Shown here piece by piece: positions 9,691-20,357 of a stretch of DNA of 64,000 bases. The notes under the pieces were generated by a model. That model saw only the letters and a program-made list of their open reading frames with translations. It searched no databases and was not told the origin of the DNA. Source of the DNA: Aurelia coerulea (taxonomy: Eukaryota; Cnidaria; Scyphozoa; Semaeostomeae; Ulmaridae); assembly GCA_039566865.1 (NCBI GenBank), contig CM076961.1:5913501-5977500 (forward strand), in the 5' to 3' direction. Position 1 is the first letter of the stretch; each line of letters starts with the position of its first letter. A program made the position numbers and the translations under genes.

Positions 9691-10049
9691 ACGCAGCGCA
9701 GGCTAATCAGGTTTCTGGTTTCACTTATTGTATGCCTGCCTACCCTAAGTATTGCTATTGTATTGATAGGTTCAATGCATGGATAAAAAGGATGATTCTC
9801 ACCGCAACATGTGGGCAGTCTTTTTTGGGTGTGACATAAAATCCTGTTCCCGCACCTTCAGCATTTCCTGAGCCACTGCAACTTGGAGCAGCTTCGGCCA
9901 TTTTGTTGAATGTTGCCAATGAAATGAATATGAGGCTGTGCGGGACATGCAGGACATGTATGTGCGGGACATGGGACAAGTACTGTAGTTAGAATGTTAC
10001 TACGAAATTACGGAACTCAACATTAGAATGGATCTTAGGACCTCGCCTC

Positions 10050-10307
10050 TTTTTTCTAACGCCGGGTATCAAAACAAGGCAATTTTTCTAAAGCCGGTTG
10101 TCAAACGTGTTATTTCATTGTTTTTCGACGAAGTTTTACGTTTAGGGATATGCTTTTCGCCGATTTTTACGTTTTGGGATATGATTTTCGCCGATTTTTT
10201 CTAAAGTCGGCTATCATTTGGAGTGAAAATTTCTAAAGCCGGGTGAAAAATTTTTTTCTTGGAGTGCACCCCCCCGTACAATTGAAAGTCAAGTAACCCC
10301 CCCGGGC
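10050..10307. repeat. Decayed copy of the GTACTT/poly-G repeat family
   Basis: It contains repeated TTTTTCTAAAGCCGG-like words and ends with CCCCCGTACAATTGAAAGTC before a C run. The same order of words is seen in the fuller copy at 24389-24724. The left terminal repeat is missing here. Confidence 0.6.
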
Positions 10308-10429
10308 TTAGGACCGAGTTAGACCTTGTTGGGGAGACGAGGTCTCGATTCTATTGTGTAGAACAAAAGCGTAAGTGGTTTGTATGAAGTGTAATCGAGG
10401 CCAAAATCGAACCTTGATTTCGAAGAGAC

Positions 10430-10616
10430 AATCATGCACTTTGGTTACTATGCTGCACTTTCCGATCATGCACTTTCCATCCTTGTGCTTTCCAATCATG
10501 CACTTTGTAAACGTGCACTTTTCAATCGTGCACTTTGTAATCGTGCACTCTCTATTCGTTCATTTTGTAACCATGCACTTTTCATCAGTGCACTTTTCAT
10601 TCATGCACTTATAAAG
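10430..10616 (+). repeat. 18-bp minisatellite
   Basis: About ten copies of an 18-bp unit around ATGCACTTTCCAATC, with drift between copies. Since 18 is a multiple of three, all frames stay open. Related words recur at 18320-18372. Confidence 0.85.
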
Positions 10617-10623
10617 ATAATTC

Positions 10624-10682
10624 AGGGGCGGATCCAGACCGTCTTACGGTACTTACGGAAGACGGTCAAATTCCGAAACTGA
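10624..10682 (+). mobile_element. hAT-like transposon end fragment
   Basis: It begins CAGGGGCGGATCCAG, the type of terminus seen in many hAT transposons, followed by GACCGTCTTACG and its inverse CGGAAGACGGTC. It lies directly beside the 18-bp minisatellite. The same end, inverted, lies next to the same minisatellite words near 18290-18320. Confidence 0.5.
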
Positions 10683-11123
10683 ACTTTTCATAGAAACAAT
10701 GATTTATATTGCTGATTCATAATTTGTTTTGTTTGTACGAGCAGCTATTTCACAGTAAACCAAATGAGATAAATACATGAATTTTTCCCTTGCCCCCCTG
10801 CCCCCCCCCAAACTGTCATACTCGAGACAGGGAATGAACATCTCGCTAAAATTTTTGTCAACACATTCCCCATTTCGAAACAGCCTCACTTTCCTTATCA
10901 GTGGTTGCTATGCAAAATCAACGCCATGCCATGCCAACACACCCCTATTCTTTTGCAACACACTGCATAAATTAGTGAACAAAAACGCAAGACCAAAAGG
11001 CCAAATATGATTGGTAAGACGGTAGTAATAAATTAAAACCTGCGCGGACACTCTGAAACAATCAAAATTGAAACCGTCACGTGATGGTATTGTTCTCGTA
11101 AGACGGTAGATAAGATGTATGTT

Positions 11124-11307
11124 ATGAGGGTTAGACTTGTTTAACCTGAGTTAATGACGTCAAAAGTAGTTGTTTATATTAGCCAATCATGGGATCCCTA
11201 GGGATTGTGGGATTTTTAGAGAATAGGTGTGGCATCCATTTCCGTGTGCACTCCTCAGGTCGCTCGACAGCGAGAACAAGGAAGATCTACATACTGGAAT
11301 TTCATCG
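11124..11307 (+). promoter_or_regulatory. 184-bp promoter-like module, copy 1
   Basis: The block appears identical to 15261-15444. It contains TGACGTCA (a cAMP-response-element consensus), AGCCAAT (CCAAT box) and the palindrome GGGATCCCTAGGGAT. The motifs are seen; promoter activity is inferred. No gene that it would drive is apparent downstream. Confidence 0.45.
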
Positions 11308-11882
11308 AGATTTGGAGAGTTTTTAACGAAGATTCAACAGCACTCCTTGTTGGTATTTCAAGATCGCTCTGGACGTGTTATCGACAAGTGTCCGGTTATA
11401 TCTCCGTGTTCTCTGGACGTGTCCTCTGCTTGGAGAGGGTTTCTGGCCTGACTGTTGCCTGCATTTCCGGGTGGCTGTTTGAGGGCGGTTTACTTTAGAG
11501 AAGTATTTCACTGCCAGTTTTTTGCCTGAATTTGGTGAGAACTTTCCAATCTTCCTTTTATTTACCTCGTGCCATTGTTATTAGACCGGTTTGACTCCAA
11601 TTTTTGGCAAGTTTTTGCTATTATGTCGCAAGAATTTAAGACACTTTATAGAGAATTTTGGGTACCAAACTTCATGGCAGATGATCAAAATTCGAATTCA
11701 ATATATCGACCCTCCCAGTGCCCCCTGTCCCTATGTGCAGGCAAGAGGTTATGAAAAAATTTGGAGCCCCTTATTCTTCTATTCGGAGGATCTTAGCTGG
11801 AGTGAAATTTCCGACAAATGGCTTTCTAGGGGGTGTGCTCCGCCCCCCCCCCCCCCTCACGGGCTTAGGCCCTGCTAATCAT
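11308..11882. other. Unassigned DNA with a poly-C run
   Basis: Short frames only. A GC-rich stretch GGGTGTGCTCCGCC leads into a C run at about 11840-11857. The segment leads into the degenerate satellite. Confidence 0.4.
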
Positions 11883-12280
11883 TTTTTGGCCACGTTTTTT
11901 GGACCACGTTCATACAATTTTGTGGCAATTCGAATCAAAACATAGACCATCCAAGTGCTCCGGACACTATGAGCAGACAAGAGGTTATGGAAAAATTTGG
12001 AGCCCTTGGCCTCCTTCACAATTCTTGGCCTCGTTATTTTGGCCTCGTGCATAATTTTTTTTTTTAATGTTGGCGACGATTTTTGTGGCCACGTTACTGG
12101 CTTTTTGGCAACGCTGTTTCGGCCACCTTCATAATTGTTTGGTCATGCTATTTTTTCCACGTTCATATAATTTTTTGGCCGCGTTATTTTGCCACCTTCA
12201 TGGTTTTATCCGCGTTATTTTGGCCACGCACGTCCAATTTTTTTGGCCACGTTATTTAATTTGGCCTCGTTCACAATGTT
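11883..12280 (+). repeat. Degenerate left flank of the 33-bp satellite
   Basis: Loosely spaced, diverged copies of GGCCACGTT(C/A) words. They belong to the homogeneous array resuming at 13840; the mariner-like element separates the two parts. Confidence 0.75.
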
Positions 12281-13089
12281 TAGGGTAAGACGGGGTAAAG
12301 TGAACTACGGGGTAAAGTGAACTACTCAGAACATTCGCGCTTCTCTCCAAAAGTAAACATGCAATGATAAAACATGATTTATGCCCAATGCTTTGTTACA
12401 TGTGCTCACAGAAAATAAAAACATTTTTGCAAAATAGTTCTTCCTGTTGTTGCAAAAAATCCCTTTACCCGAGGCAGTAAAAACAACCTCAGGAAATTAT
12501 GGTTGTTAGGTTTGGGCTCCTATCTTTGGTCATAATTTTTGACCCCAAGACGAAATTCATTTCTATAATTGTTTTTATCGATTTGAAGCACATACCATGT
12601 GTTTACTTTTTCCAAAAGGAAAGGGCCAAGAAAGACTTTTTTGTCAGTTAACATGATATTTTAAAAGATCTACCGTCCAGTCGATATTTTGCTTCGACCG
12701 GGGTAAAGTGAACTACCCATGATTTTTTATTTTCTCATGTGAACATGAAGTCAGATGAAGAAGACCTTTTCAATCTCATTTGGTTCATAATTCTGCCTTC
12801 AGAAAATCATGATTTGCAGAATAATTTTTCGCTCTAATGACACAGAAATATATTCTGATACCAGCTCCCTGAAAAACCTCCAAAAATCTGACAGCCGAAG
12901 TTTGACCTTCATTCAAAAATGCGGTTACTGATCCAAGAATTTTGTTGGGATTTGATGAAGTAAGCATACCTATTGACATGGAAAGGATAAATGGCAATCA
13001 CTGTGAAATTAGAATATTGATAATTGTCATAGATTTATAACTATTTTTGGTTTTATTTCTGGGTGGAGGTTTCAGGGCAAAGCGAACTA

Positions 13090-13275
13090 AATTTAAAGGC
13101 AGAAACACCGCAACACGACAAAAAACAACAGCAAATACGATTAATTTAATTTTTGCCAATATTTCGTCCTGCCATGCAGGACTTCTTCAGGGCTGTAATG
13201 TGACAGTTATAATAAAAATTTGAATATGTACAGCGATTTGAAAAGGAGAAGTAACACGTGATTGGTTAGATATGA
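13090..13275 (-). mobile_element. 186-bp insertion bearing a hammerhead-like fold
   Basis: Present in this copy of the mariner-like element and absent from the other copy at the matching place near 23610. GAACTA occurs on both sides (13084-13089, 13276-13281) as a target duplication. The ribozyme fold suggests the 3' end of a Penelope-like element or a related non-autonomous retroelement. No ORF. Confidence 0.7.
13155..13193 (-). ncRNA. Hammerhead ribozyme fold, second family
   Basis: On the minus strand: stem I GCC/GGC (13191-13193 with 13155-13157), core CUGAAGA (position 7 is free in hammerheads), an extra A, a perfect 7-bp stem II GUCCUGC/GCAGGAC with loop AUG, GAA, the self-complementary stem III AUAU, then U17 with cleavage between 13158 and 13157. 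The layout equals that of the Penelope-like ribozyme at 5615-5655, although the stems differ in sequence. Confidence 0.6.
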
Positions 13276-13839
13276 GAACTACTTTGAAAATAGTGTTTTT
13301 CTTTGTGGTGATTTGGTATTTATATGTAATATAGTATTTTCCAAGTGTATTCCCATTATTGTTCATCGAATTATATTCAGGTCTTGCAATCTGACTCGAA
13401 TTTGTGACTTTAACAATAGTTTTTTGTTGATCTTTCATCTGCAAAGATCGTTCTCAACGTAGGTCACCGTTTAATTTTTTTAAATATCACTTTTGTGAAA
13501 TGTTTGGGTTTAATTCGTTTTTGCATGCGAAGAACTCCTTAGAGTTGCAAAATAAGTCATGTTTTCGGGTTTTACCAGCATCATTTTGGTTTTATCGAAC
13601 AATTGCTGAGTAGTTCACTTTACCCCGGTCTGGGGTAAAGTGAACTAGGCAGAGCGGTCGCCAAAGAAAGCTCTGTTGTGAGACAATGGAAAAAGATTTG
13701 AAAAATATTTTTGCTTGATAAACTGACCCAAAGACATAATGTCAAAACAACGTTAAAAAGTTTGCCCTCAGCTACAATCTCTTTAGGATATCCTTGAAAA
13801 ACCTCCAAAATAGTTCACTTTACCCCGTCTTACCCTAGC

Positions 13840-14955
13840 CTTATTCATTTGGTCGCGTTCATAATTTTGGCCACATTCATAATTTTGGTCACGCTTATAA
13901 TTTTGGTCACGTTATTTTTTGGGTCACGTTCATAATTTTTGGCCACGTTTATAATTTTTGGCCACGTTCACAATTTTTGGCCGCGTTATTTTGGGCCACG
14001 TTCACAATTTTTGGTCACGTTATTTTGGCCACGTTCACAATTTTTGGCCACGTTATTTTGGCCACGTTCACAAGTTTTGGCCACGTTATTTTGGCCACGT
14101 TCACAATTTTTGGCCACGTTATTTTGGCCACGTTCACAATTTTGGCCACGTTATTTTGGCCACGTTCATAATTTTTGGTCACGTTATTCTGGGCCACGTT
14201 CAAAATTTTTGGTCACGTTATTTTGGCCACGTTCACAATTTTTGGCCACGTTATTTTGGCCACGTTCACAATTTTTGGCCACGTTATTTTGGCCACGTTC
14301 ACAATTTTTGGTCACGTTATTTTGGGCCACGTTCACAATTTTTGGTCACGTTATTTTGGCCACGTTCACAATTTTTGGCCACGCTATTTTGGCCACGTTC
14401 ACAATTTTTGGTCACGTCATTTTGGCCACGTTCACAATTTTTGGTCACGTTATTTTGGCCACGTTCACAATTTTTGGCCACGTTATTTTGGCCACGTTCA
14501 CAATTTTTGGTCACGTTATTTTGGCCACGTTCACAATTTTTGGCCACGTTATTTTGGCCACGTTCACAATTTTTGGCCACGTTACTTTGGCCACGTTCAC
14601 AATTGTTGGTCACGTTATTTTGGGCACGTTCACAATTTTTGGCCACGTTATTTTGGCCAAGTTCACAATTTTTGGCCACGTTATTTTGGCCACGTTCACA
14701 ATTTTGGCCACGTTATTTTGGCCACGTTCACCATTTTTGGCCACGTTATTTTGGCCACGTTCACAATTTTTGGTCACGTTATTTTGGCCACGTTCATAAT
14801 TTTTGGCCACGTTATTTTGGTCACGTTCACAATGTTTGGCCACGTTATTTTGGCCACGTTCACAATTTTTGGCCACGTTATTTTGGCCACGTTCACAATT
14901 TTTGGCCACGCTTGGCCACGTTCATGATTTTTGGCCACGTTATTTTGGCCACGTT
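13840..14955 (+). repeat. 33-bp satellite array
   Basis: About 33 copies of a 33-bp unit formed by two related halves, GGCCACGTTCACAATTTTT and GGCCACGTTATTTT. Early copies (13840-13960) are ragged and later ones nearly uniform. Because the period is a multiple of three, five frames stay open, up to 368 codons; the resulting HNFWPRYFGHV and RGQNNVAKNCE repeats are artefacts. Confidence 0.95.
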
Positions 14956-15139
14956 CTCTATCTCCTTCGTCTCCTACCTGTCACTTCTGCGCTTTACTTT
15001 TCACTTTTCTGTCCGCAACTTTTTATTCTATTCTATTTTATTTTATTTTTTACCTCCCTCCTGACATAAGATTTAGGTAAGGGGTTTGGTACAGAAATAT
15101 TAGTGGTGATTGGTGGGGGAACACGCCTCGTGTTCTGTG

Positions 15140-15261
15140 GCCGGAAATTTGATTTCCCTGAGCCAATCACCAAAGTTAAAGGTTAGCATTGTTCAGGAAA
15201 GTCGGGCAATACACAATGGCCCATTCCCTGGAAAGGGGTCGGATCTTTTTAGGTCATTAAA
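15140..15261 (+). repeat. Direct repeat A, copy 1
   Basis: It starts GCCGGAAATTTGATTTCCCT and ends AGGTCATTAAA. A second copy at 15577-15697 differs by one substitution and one base in a G run. It contains a CCAAT word (GAGCCAATCACC). Confidence 0.9.
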
Positions 15262-15444
15262 TGAGGGTTAGACTTGTTTAACCTGAGTTAATGACGTCAA
15301 AAGTAGTTGTTTATATTAGCCAATCATGGGATCCCTAGGGATTGTGGGATTTTTAGAGAATAGGTGTGGCATCCATTTCCGTGTGCACTCCTCAGGTCGC
15401 TCGACAGCGAGAACAAGGAAGATCTACATACTGGAATTTCATCG
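15261..15444 (+). promoter_or_regulatory. 184-bp promoter-like module, copy 2
   Basis: Second copy of 11124-11307, with the same TGACGTCA and AGCCAAT words. It lies immediately after direct repeat A. The segment between the two A copies holds this module and a pyrimidine-rich stretch. Confidence 0.45.
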
Positions 15445-15576
15445 CCCACCCTCCCGCACCATTTATTTTGTTTATATTTTTATAGTTACTTCGTCTTTTT
15501 TTTCTCTTTCCTTGACTAAATCTTCCTTCCTCCTGGCGGTTCTTTCTTCCATCCGCGAGGCAGGTGTATTGCTCCC

Positions 15577-15697
15577 GCCGGAAATTTGATTTCCCTGAGC
15601 CAATCACCAAAGTTAAAGGTTAGCATTGTACAGGAAAGTCGGGCAATACACAATGGCCCATTCCCTGGAAAGGGTCGGATCTTTTTAGGTCATTAAA
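15577..15697 (+). repeat. Direct repeat A, copy 2
   Basis: See 15140-15261. The pair encloses 315 bp. The arrangement resembles a very small LTR element, but TG/CA ends, primer-binding site and target duplication were not found. Confidence 0.9.
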
Positions 15698-16870
15698 GGT
15701 ACCTTGGCAAAATTACAGTGAAAACGTACAGGAAAATATTTGGAAGATGGTCGAGGCGATGGTAGGCTCTTTAACACCGTCTTACGAACTTTTGGTTGCG
15801 CCTCGCCATATGCTTTCTTGGTGTACCTCTGCGATTCCTTTCACCTTTCACCTTTGACTGCACTGACTGCTCGAAACATTTCGCGCCAAGGATTGAAAAC
15901 AATTTATTTGACGATTTAGAGGTGGATTTGCTTGGAAATGGCTTGGAAAATAGAAGATCTAATCTTATCTGGTGACGATCTTGGCATTCAAACGTGCTGT
16001 TGTGGAGGGCCTAGCCAAAAGTTTTGGCAAAACGAAGCTGCTGTCTCACTCTTACCTCACATTCAGTCCTCACATACAACATGATCGATTCGGCTTTCAA
16101 ACAGGCTGAAGCATTTTCCTAGCCAGGTATTTATTCATTTGAATAATATTGATCATTTTGAATGACCTTTATCGAGTTTTATCGAGTCGGGCTGGGGGTG
16201 TAGCGAGGGAGAGTTCAATCAGTCCCTTTAACAGCAACCGGAGAGATATGACAATTATGGAAAGGGGTACTGTATATGAGGGGCTGATTTCTGGGGTAAT
16301 TGGTATGAGGGTTAGTGTTCACTTACGGTTAGGGGATTTGTTTGAAGGGTTGGTATTGGGCTTCAGAATTATTAGGATCACGGCTACAAGGTTAGGTAGC
16401 CATAGGAGTAGGTTAGGTGTCATGTATCTCAGGCTGATATTTAAAACATTGTTTGGAAAGATACGGTTACAATATGCATTTATGGGAAGTACCAGTAGAT
16501 GTACAGTTTGAGTTTTCTTTCAGATGATTATGGAAAAAATTATTTATATTTATATGGGAAGGGACCCTAGGGGGGGGGGGACTTCAGTAATAGATCATGC
16601 ATATATGTGCTTTGTTATCTACAAGACAACTGACTGGACAATTATTGCTTATCCTGTTAACAGAACATTACCAGAATTTCCTTTGCTACCTAACATTAAG
16701 CAAAAGCATTACATTGCTAGAAATTCTTGCTAAAACTACACCCTAACTCCAGAAATTCACAGTAAGTAGACCCATTTCCATAATATTTTGGCCAAAATCT
16801 ATATCAAAACCAACCCACATTCCTCTGTGGATGGATATGCTCCTTTACCATGCATTCCATCCATTATCAA
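15698..16870. other. Unassigned DNA
   Basis: It includes a 120-codon open frame at 16149-16511 that is rich in GGTTAGG-like words at DNA level and has no recognisable domain. A G run lies at 16572-16580. No gene or element is supported. Confidence 0.4.
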
Positions 16871-16872
16871 TA

Positions 16873-17276
16873 CACGTTTTTTCTTTTATAAGAAACTGGT
16901 TTATAAGAAACTAGTACTAGGATGGCGAAAAAATTAAGAAACTCTAGTACTATGCTTGAGAATTGCTAAGAAATTTTTAAAGCCAAACACAAGGAAATCA
17001 TGGGAAAATTGTCGTTGAGCCTTTATATTTTAGTAATACTCATGATAGATTTATGTTTTGAATCAAATAGAACTCTCCTTCTCGCTAAAAATGGTGCTGT
17101 CTGTCAAGAAACGAGTACTTGGCAGTGGTAGAAATTACATGCATCCTAAATGCATCCAAAAAAATAAGAAAAACATTAAGAAACTTCTAGTACTAAAAAA
17201 CTGAAATTTTCACGTAAAATTAAGAAACTGTTAGTACTATGGGCTTATCCAAGTTTCTTATAAAAGAAAAAACGTG
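16873..17276. mobile_element. TA-flanked miniature element of the TTATAAGAAACT family
   Basis: Inverted ends CACGTTTTTTCTTTTATAAG, with TA directly outside (16871-16872, 17277-17278). AAGAAACT and AGTACTA words are spread through the body. 404 bp, non-coding. This is the cleanest copy for defining the family ends. Confidence 0.75.
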
Positions 17277-17278
17277 TA

Positions 17279-18137
17279 TTCTATAAAACCAAAAAAGGTG
17301 ATTCTTGATGGATGTGCGCAAGAAGTTAATCTGGGGGCAGGGGCAGGGTAGTGTACAAATAATAGAATTTCTTTAGTATTTGTCAGTTATGACTGATTTT
17401 TAATGTGCTGTATTGAATAGCAAAATTATTCATAGAATATTCAAAACTGTTCACCAACTTGGTATCATTATTTTGATAATCTGATTTATGCTGTGATTTT
17501 TCATATTGCTGGCTGAAAAACTTTAGGAGGATGCTAAAACTCTTTTTTGGTCTTCTGTTAAGATTTCTTTCATTTATAAATCAATGTTGGATCACAAGAA
17601 TTTAAAATTTTAGTTTCTGTTTTAGTTCTCTGCTCTATTTAGTTTAGTTTCTATTTTAGTTAATGATGATACTTGCACAGCAATGAGGGCATGAATGCAT
17701 GTCTGTTCAGTTTCCTGGTAGCCTGATTACTTTTATTTTGTTCTTGTAATTTCTGTAATTGGTTGTTAACTGTCCATCCCAAGTTCCATAAAATATCCAC
17801 ACTATTTGCAACAGATTTTCATTTCACATTTATACAGGGTTGCATCCAACAGAAACAGCTTATACAATGCCTGTTCCCTAGCAATTAATGGTGAAGAAGA
17901 ATGTGTCATCTGTTGAGAGCACTTACATCAGCAGAATCATATCTTCACTCTGATTTTTATGCATCTCATCCCCATTTCCTTAATCTTTTGGCAAGTTAAG
18001 AAACCTCTTAAGACCATGTTCAGTGGTTCTGTCTCTTATAATGTGGATAAATTGTCCAACATGAGTGAAAATTATTCAGATAGCATTAAGATTGAGGCCC
18101 TGAAGTGGCTTTTACCGGCAAGGAAACTATATATGAT
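17279..18137. other. Unassigned AT-rich DNA
   Basis: Only short frames. No repeat was found beyond simple AT-rich stretches. Confidence 0.5.
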
Positions 18138-18320
18138 TTAGAGATCACGTTGGAAAATAGGGCGTTTCCGAGGATCTGAAGGGCGTGGCCCGAAAAATTT
18201 TTCCGGGGGCTGCGCCCCCGGACCCCCGAACTCCTCGCGCTTCGCGCTCGATGCCTCCCACGACCTGCTCGCGCTTCGCGCTCGTAAGACGGTCAAAATT
18301 TCCGCTGGATCCGCCCCTGT
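18138..18320 (-). mobile_element. hAT-like transposon fragment with GC-rich hairpin
   Basis: Read on the minus strand it begins CAGGGGCGGATCCAGCGGAA, followed by GACCGTCTTACGAGCGCGAA. The opposite part holds AAAAATTTTTCCGGGGGC with its GC-rich inverse. Like the copy near 10624, it adjoins ATGCACTTT-type words (18320-18372). Confidence 0.55.
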
Positions 18321-18542
18321 GATATTCGTGCACTTGAAAAGACATTCATGTACTTTGTAATCGTGCACTGTCTAATCTTACAGTACTTAGTAATCTTACT
18401 CCATGTGCAATATTCTGAAATCACTCAACCCCTAAGTGAAACATAGCGCGCTTGTAGAATTGACGTTTGCTTTAAGCGCGCTTGCTAATTGTCATCAATC
18501 TGCCGGTTGGAGGAAGTTTGCACAAGGCAAAAGTTGGAAAGG

Positions 18543-18582
18543 ATGGCGGATTTGGGTGATCAAGCTACACTGAATCAAATAG
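18543..18582 (+). CDS. Possible first coding exon of an unknown gene
   Basis: ATGGCGGATTTGG with a strong start context (GAAAGG before the ATG) reads MADLGDQATLNQI and then meets G|GTAAAC, an acceptable 5' splice site at 18583. The segment before it is fairly GC-rich and free of known repeats, as a 5' untranslated region might be. No second exon could be identified: the next 20 kb are full of mobile elements, so an intron would have to cross them or the next exon lies outside the window. The protein is not recognised. Chance occurrence of such a short frame is quite possible. Confidence 0.25.
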
Positions 18583-18797
18583 GTAAACATTTATCACTTC
18601 ACTGGCATATATTCAAAATTTAAATATCTCCTTCGCATGCCTCTAGGTGTCACCTAACGAGCCAAAACACTGAAATTGGCTTCGCAAAGCTCGCCATGAA
18701 AATCTTTCATTTTGTTTAGGCTTGTCATTGTCACTATCTGCTCAACAAATGTTCCATACGTATTGAGAACAATAATTGACAATCCCTTCTGGGGAAT

Positions 18798-19110
18798 ACA
18801 CGTATCTTCTTTATATGAAATTTGGGTCAGTACTGAAAGTTTCTTAGAATTATAAGATTTTGAGTAATTAGAGTTTCTTACGAGTTTCTTATGAGTTTCT
18901 TAGAGGTTCCATAACAATCTTCATGTTCACTACCTGTGCCCTAGTGAACTTTTCAAACAATGCTTTTTTAATGCCTTGTTTTAAGGCCTTCCCAATGTTT
19001 AGACATTATTCAAGTACCTTTCGAGTAATATCATGTGACTATGAGTAATATCATATAGGAGACAAGTGAAAGTAAAGCAAATAAGTCCATAAGTCCCAGT
19101 TCCAGTTTGA
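18798..19110 (+). mobile_element. Truncated copy of the TTATAAGAAACT family
   Basis: It begins ATACACGTATCTTCTTTATA and holds AAGTTTCTTAGAATTATAAG and the inner block TTCCATAACAATCTTCATGT shared with 46249-46602 and 48907-49277. The right terminal repeat is missing. Confidence 0.6.
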
Positions 19111-19124
19111 GCAAAAGTATATAT

Positions 19125-19165
19125 TGTTGTTGTTGTTGTCATTGCTGTTACTGTTGTTGTTGCGA
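19125..19165. repeat. (TTG)n microsatellite
   Basis: Imperfect TTG/CTG run. Confidence 0.85.
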
Positions 19166-19842
19166 TAACTGGGACTATTTCGTGAGTCTACTAGAGTTCT
19201 AACAAGGAATAACAATGAAAATAAAAATTACGGAGAGTTTCCCGCAAAATTAGGACACTCCGACACTTAACGGCAATCTTCACTCGTTGTTATCATGGGT
19301 AGGCAGGGAAACAACAGCGCACAGCTCGACACAGTATGCTGTAGAGTGCTTGTGTCGTGAGACAAATACCCGTCGGCCAGGGTGCATTCCATGTAAAACC
19401 TACGCCGAAGGCACGCCGAGCCCTAAGCTTTCGTACGCCAGGTATTTTCAGGGAGAGAGAATACACGTCATATATATTTGATCATATCAAAAGAGACTGA
19501 TTATTCACATAAGAAAAGATCGAGGAAAACTTCACATTATCGCCAAGGTAGGCACATTTTCGTATTCCGTCACGCCAAGAACTGAATTTATTGAAAAAAT
19601 GAGGCCGCTACGCCGACAAAAAGTCAGGTCTACGCCGAAGATCTTCGGGCCTAAGTACATGGAATGCACCCTGGCCCGTCGGTCCAAGTGGTGCGATGCC
19701 TCTTTGCTCTTATCCAATTAGCCTAAACGTGGGGTTGGTTTTGGTTTAGCCCGTTGCTTGCTTAGAATATGATGTTCATACCAGATTGCACTAGCAGAAC
19801 AAGCAGGGACGTGAAGAAAAAATTATTAAATAAAAAGTTACT

Positions 19843-19915
19843 CCCAAATGGATTCGAACTCGGGTTGCCGGCGTGTGAAGAGCTCGAGATGCCACTTCGC
19901 CAACCTGCCGTTACA
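19843..19915 (-). tRNA. tRNA-like pseudogene or SINE head
   Basis: On the minus strand, TTGGCGAAGTGGC fits an A box and GAGTTCGAATCC fits a B box, with spacing as in tRNA genes; a TTTTT terminator follows at about 19833-19837. The acceptor strands do not pair and the anticodon stem is not convincing, so this is probably a decayed tRNA copy or the promoter of a tRNA-derived SINE. No anticodon is assigned. Confidence 0.45.
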
Positions 19916-20357
19916 GCAAAAGAATTCAGCAGTCGTAATGGTTTGTTGTGGATAATAGACGGGGGCTGCAACGTATCGATGTTAAAATTAAGACCTTGAT
20001 ACATGATCTTTAAATTTCTGCTTTTTTCTTAGCAGAGCAAATGCCAAATTATTTTCCCAGCTATGGCTGAGCTTGTGAGTTGTTTCAAAATTAGCAAAAT
20101 TCGCTCTTTTTGGGGCTGCCAGGTATTAAAGAGAATCAACGGAGATAAAAGCCCCGCGCGGAAGGAGTCTGTATGGTGTGCATTTTCCGCCAAAATTAAT
20201 GATATCAATTTTGTCTTGACAGCGTATGCTTCGATTTCTGAGTAGTGCTTCGATTTTTCGTGTGCCTCGATTTTTGAGTAGTGCTTCGATTCTTCTGATT
20301 GATGCGCACACCTGAAGATAAATCTGCGCAGAATGTTTTGGCGCCCAAACGCCGAGG

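Larger units (their letters stand above)
12283..13835. mobile_element. Mariner/pogo-like non-autonomous element, copy 1
   Basis: Terminal inverted repeats GGGTAAGACGGGGTAAAGTG continue to AACTA, with TA on each side (12281-12282, 13836-13837), as in Tc1/mariner/pogo elements. The word GGGGTAAAGTGAACTA also occurs internally near 12699 and, in both orientations, near 13613-13648. No transposase is present. It differs from copy 2 at 22812-24172 mainly by a 186-bp insertion. Confidence 0.85.

Noticed and set aside
13939..15064. Open frames of up to 368 codons with HNFWPRYFGHV or RGQNNVAKNCE repeats
   Set aside because: They arise from a 33-bp satellite whose period is a multiple of three; five frames stay open at once, and no non-repeat domain is attached.
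15140..15697. A small LTR retrotransposon between the direct repeats
   Set aside because: No TG...CA termini, primer-binding site, polypurine tract or target duplication could be found, so only the repeats are recorded.
19843..19915. A functional tRNA gene
   Set aside because: A and B boxes are present but the acceptor stem does not close and no anticodon stem-loop is credible.
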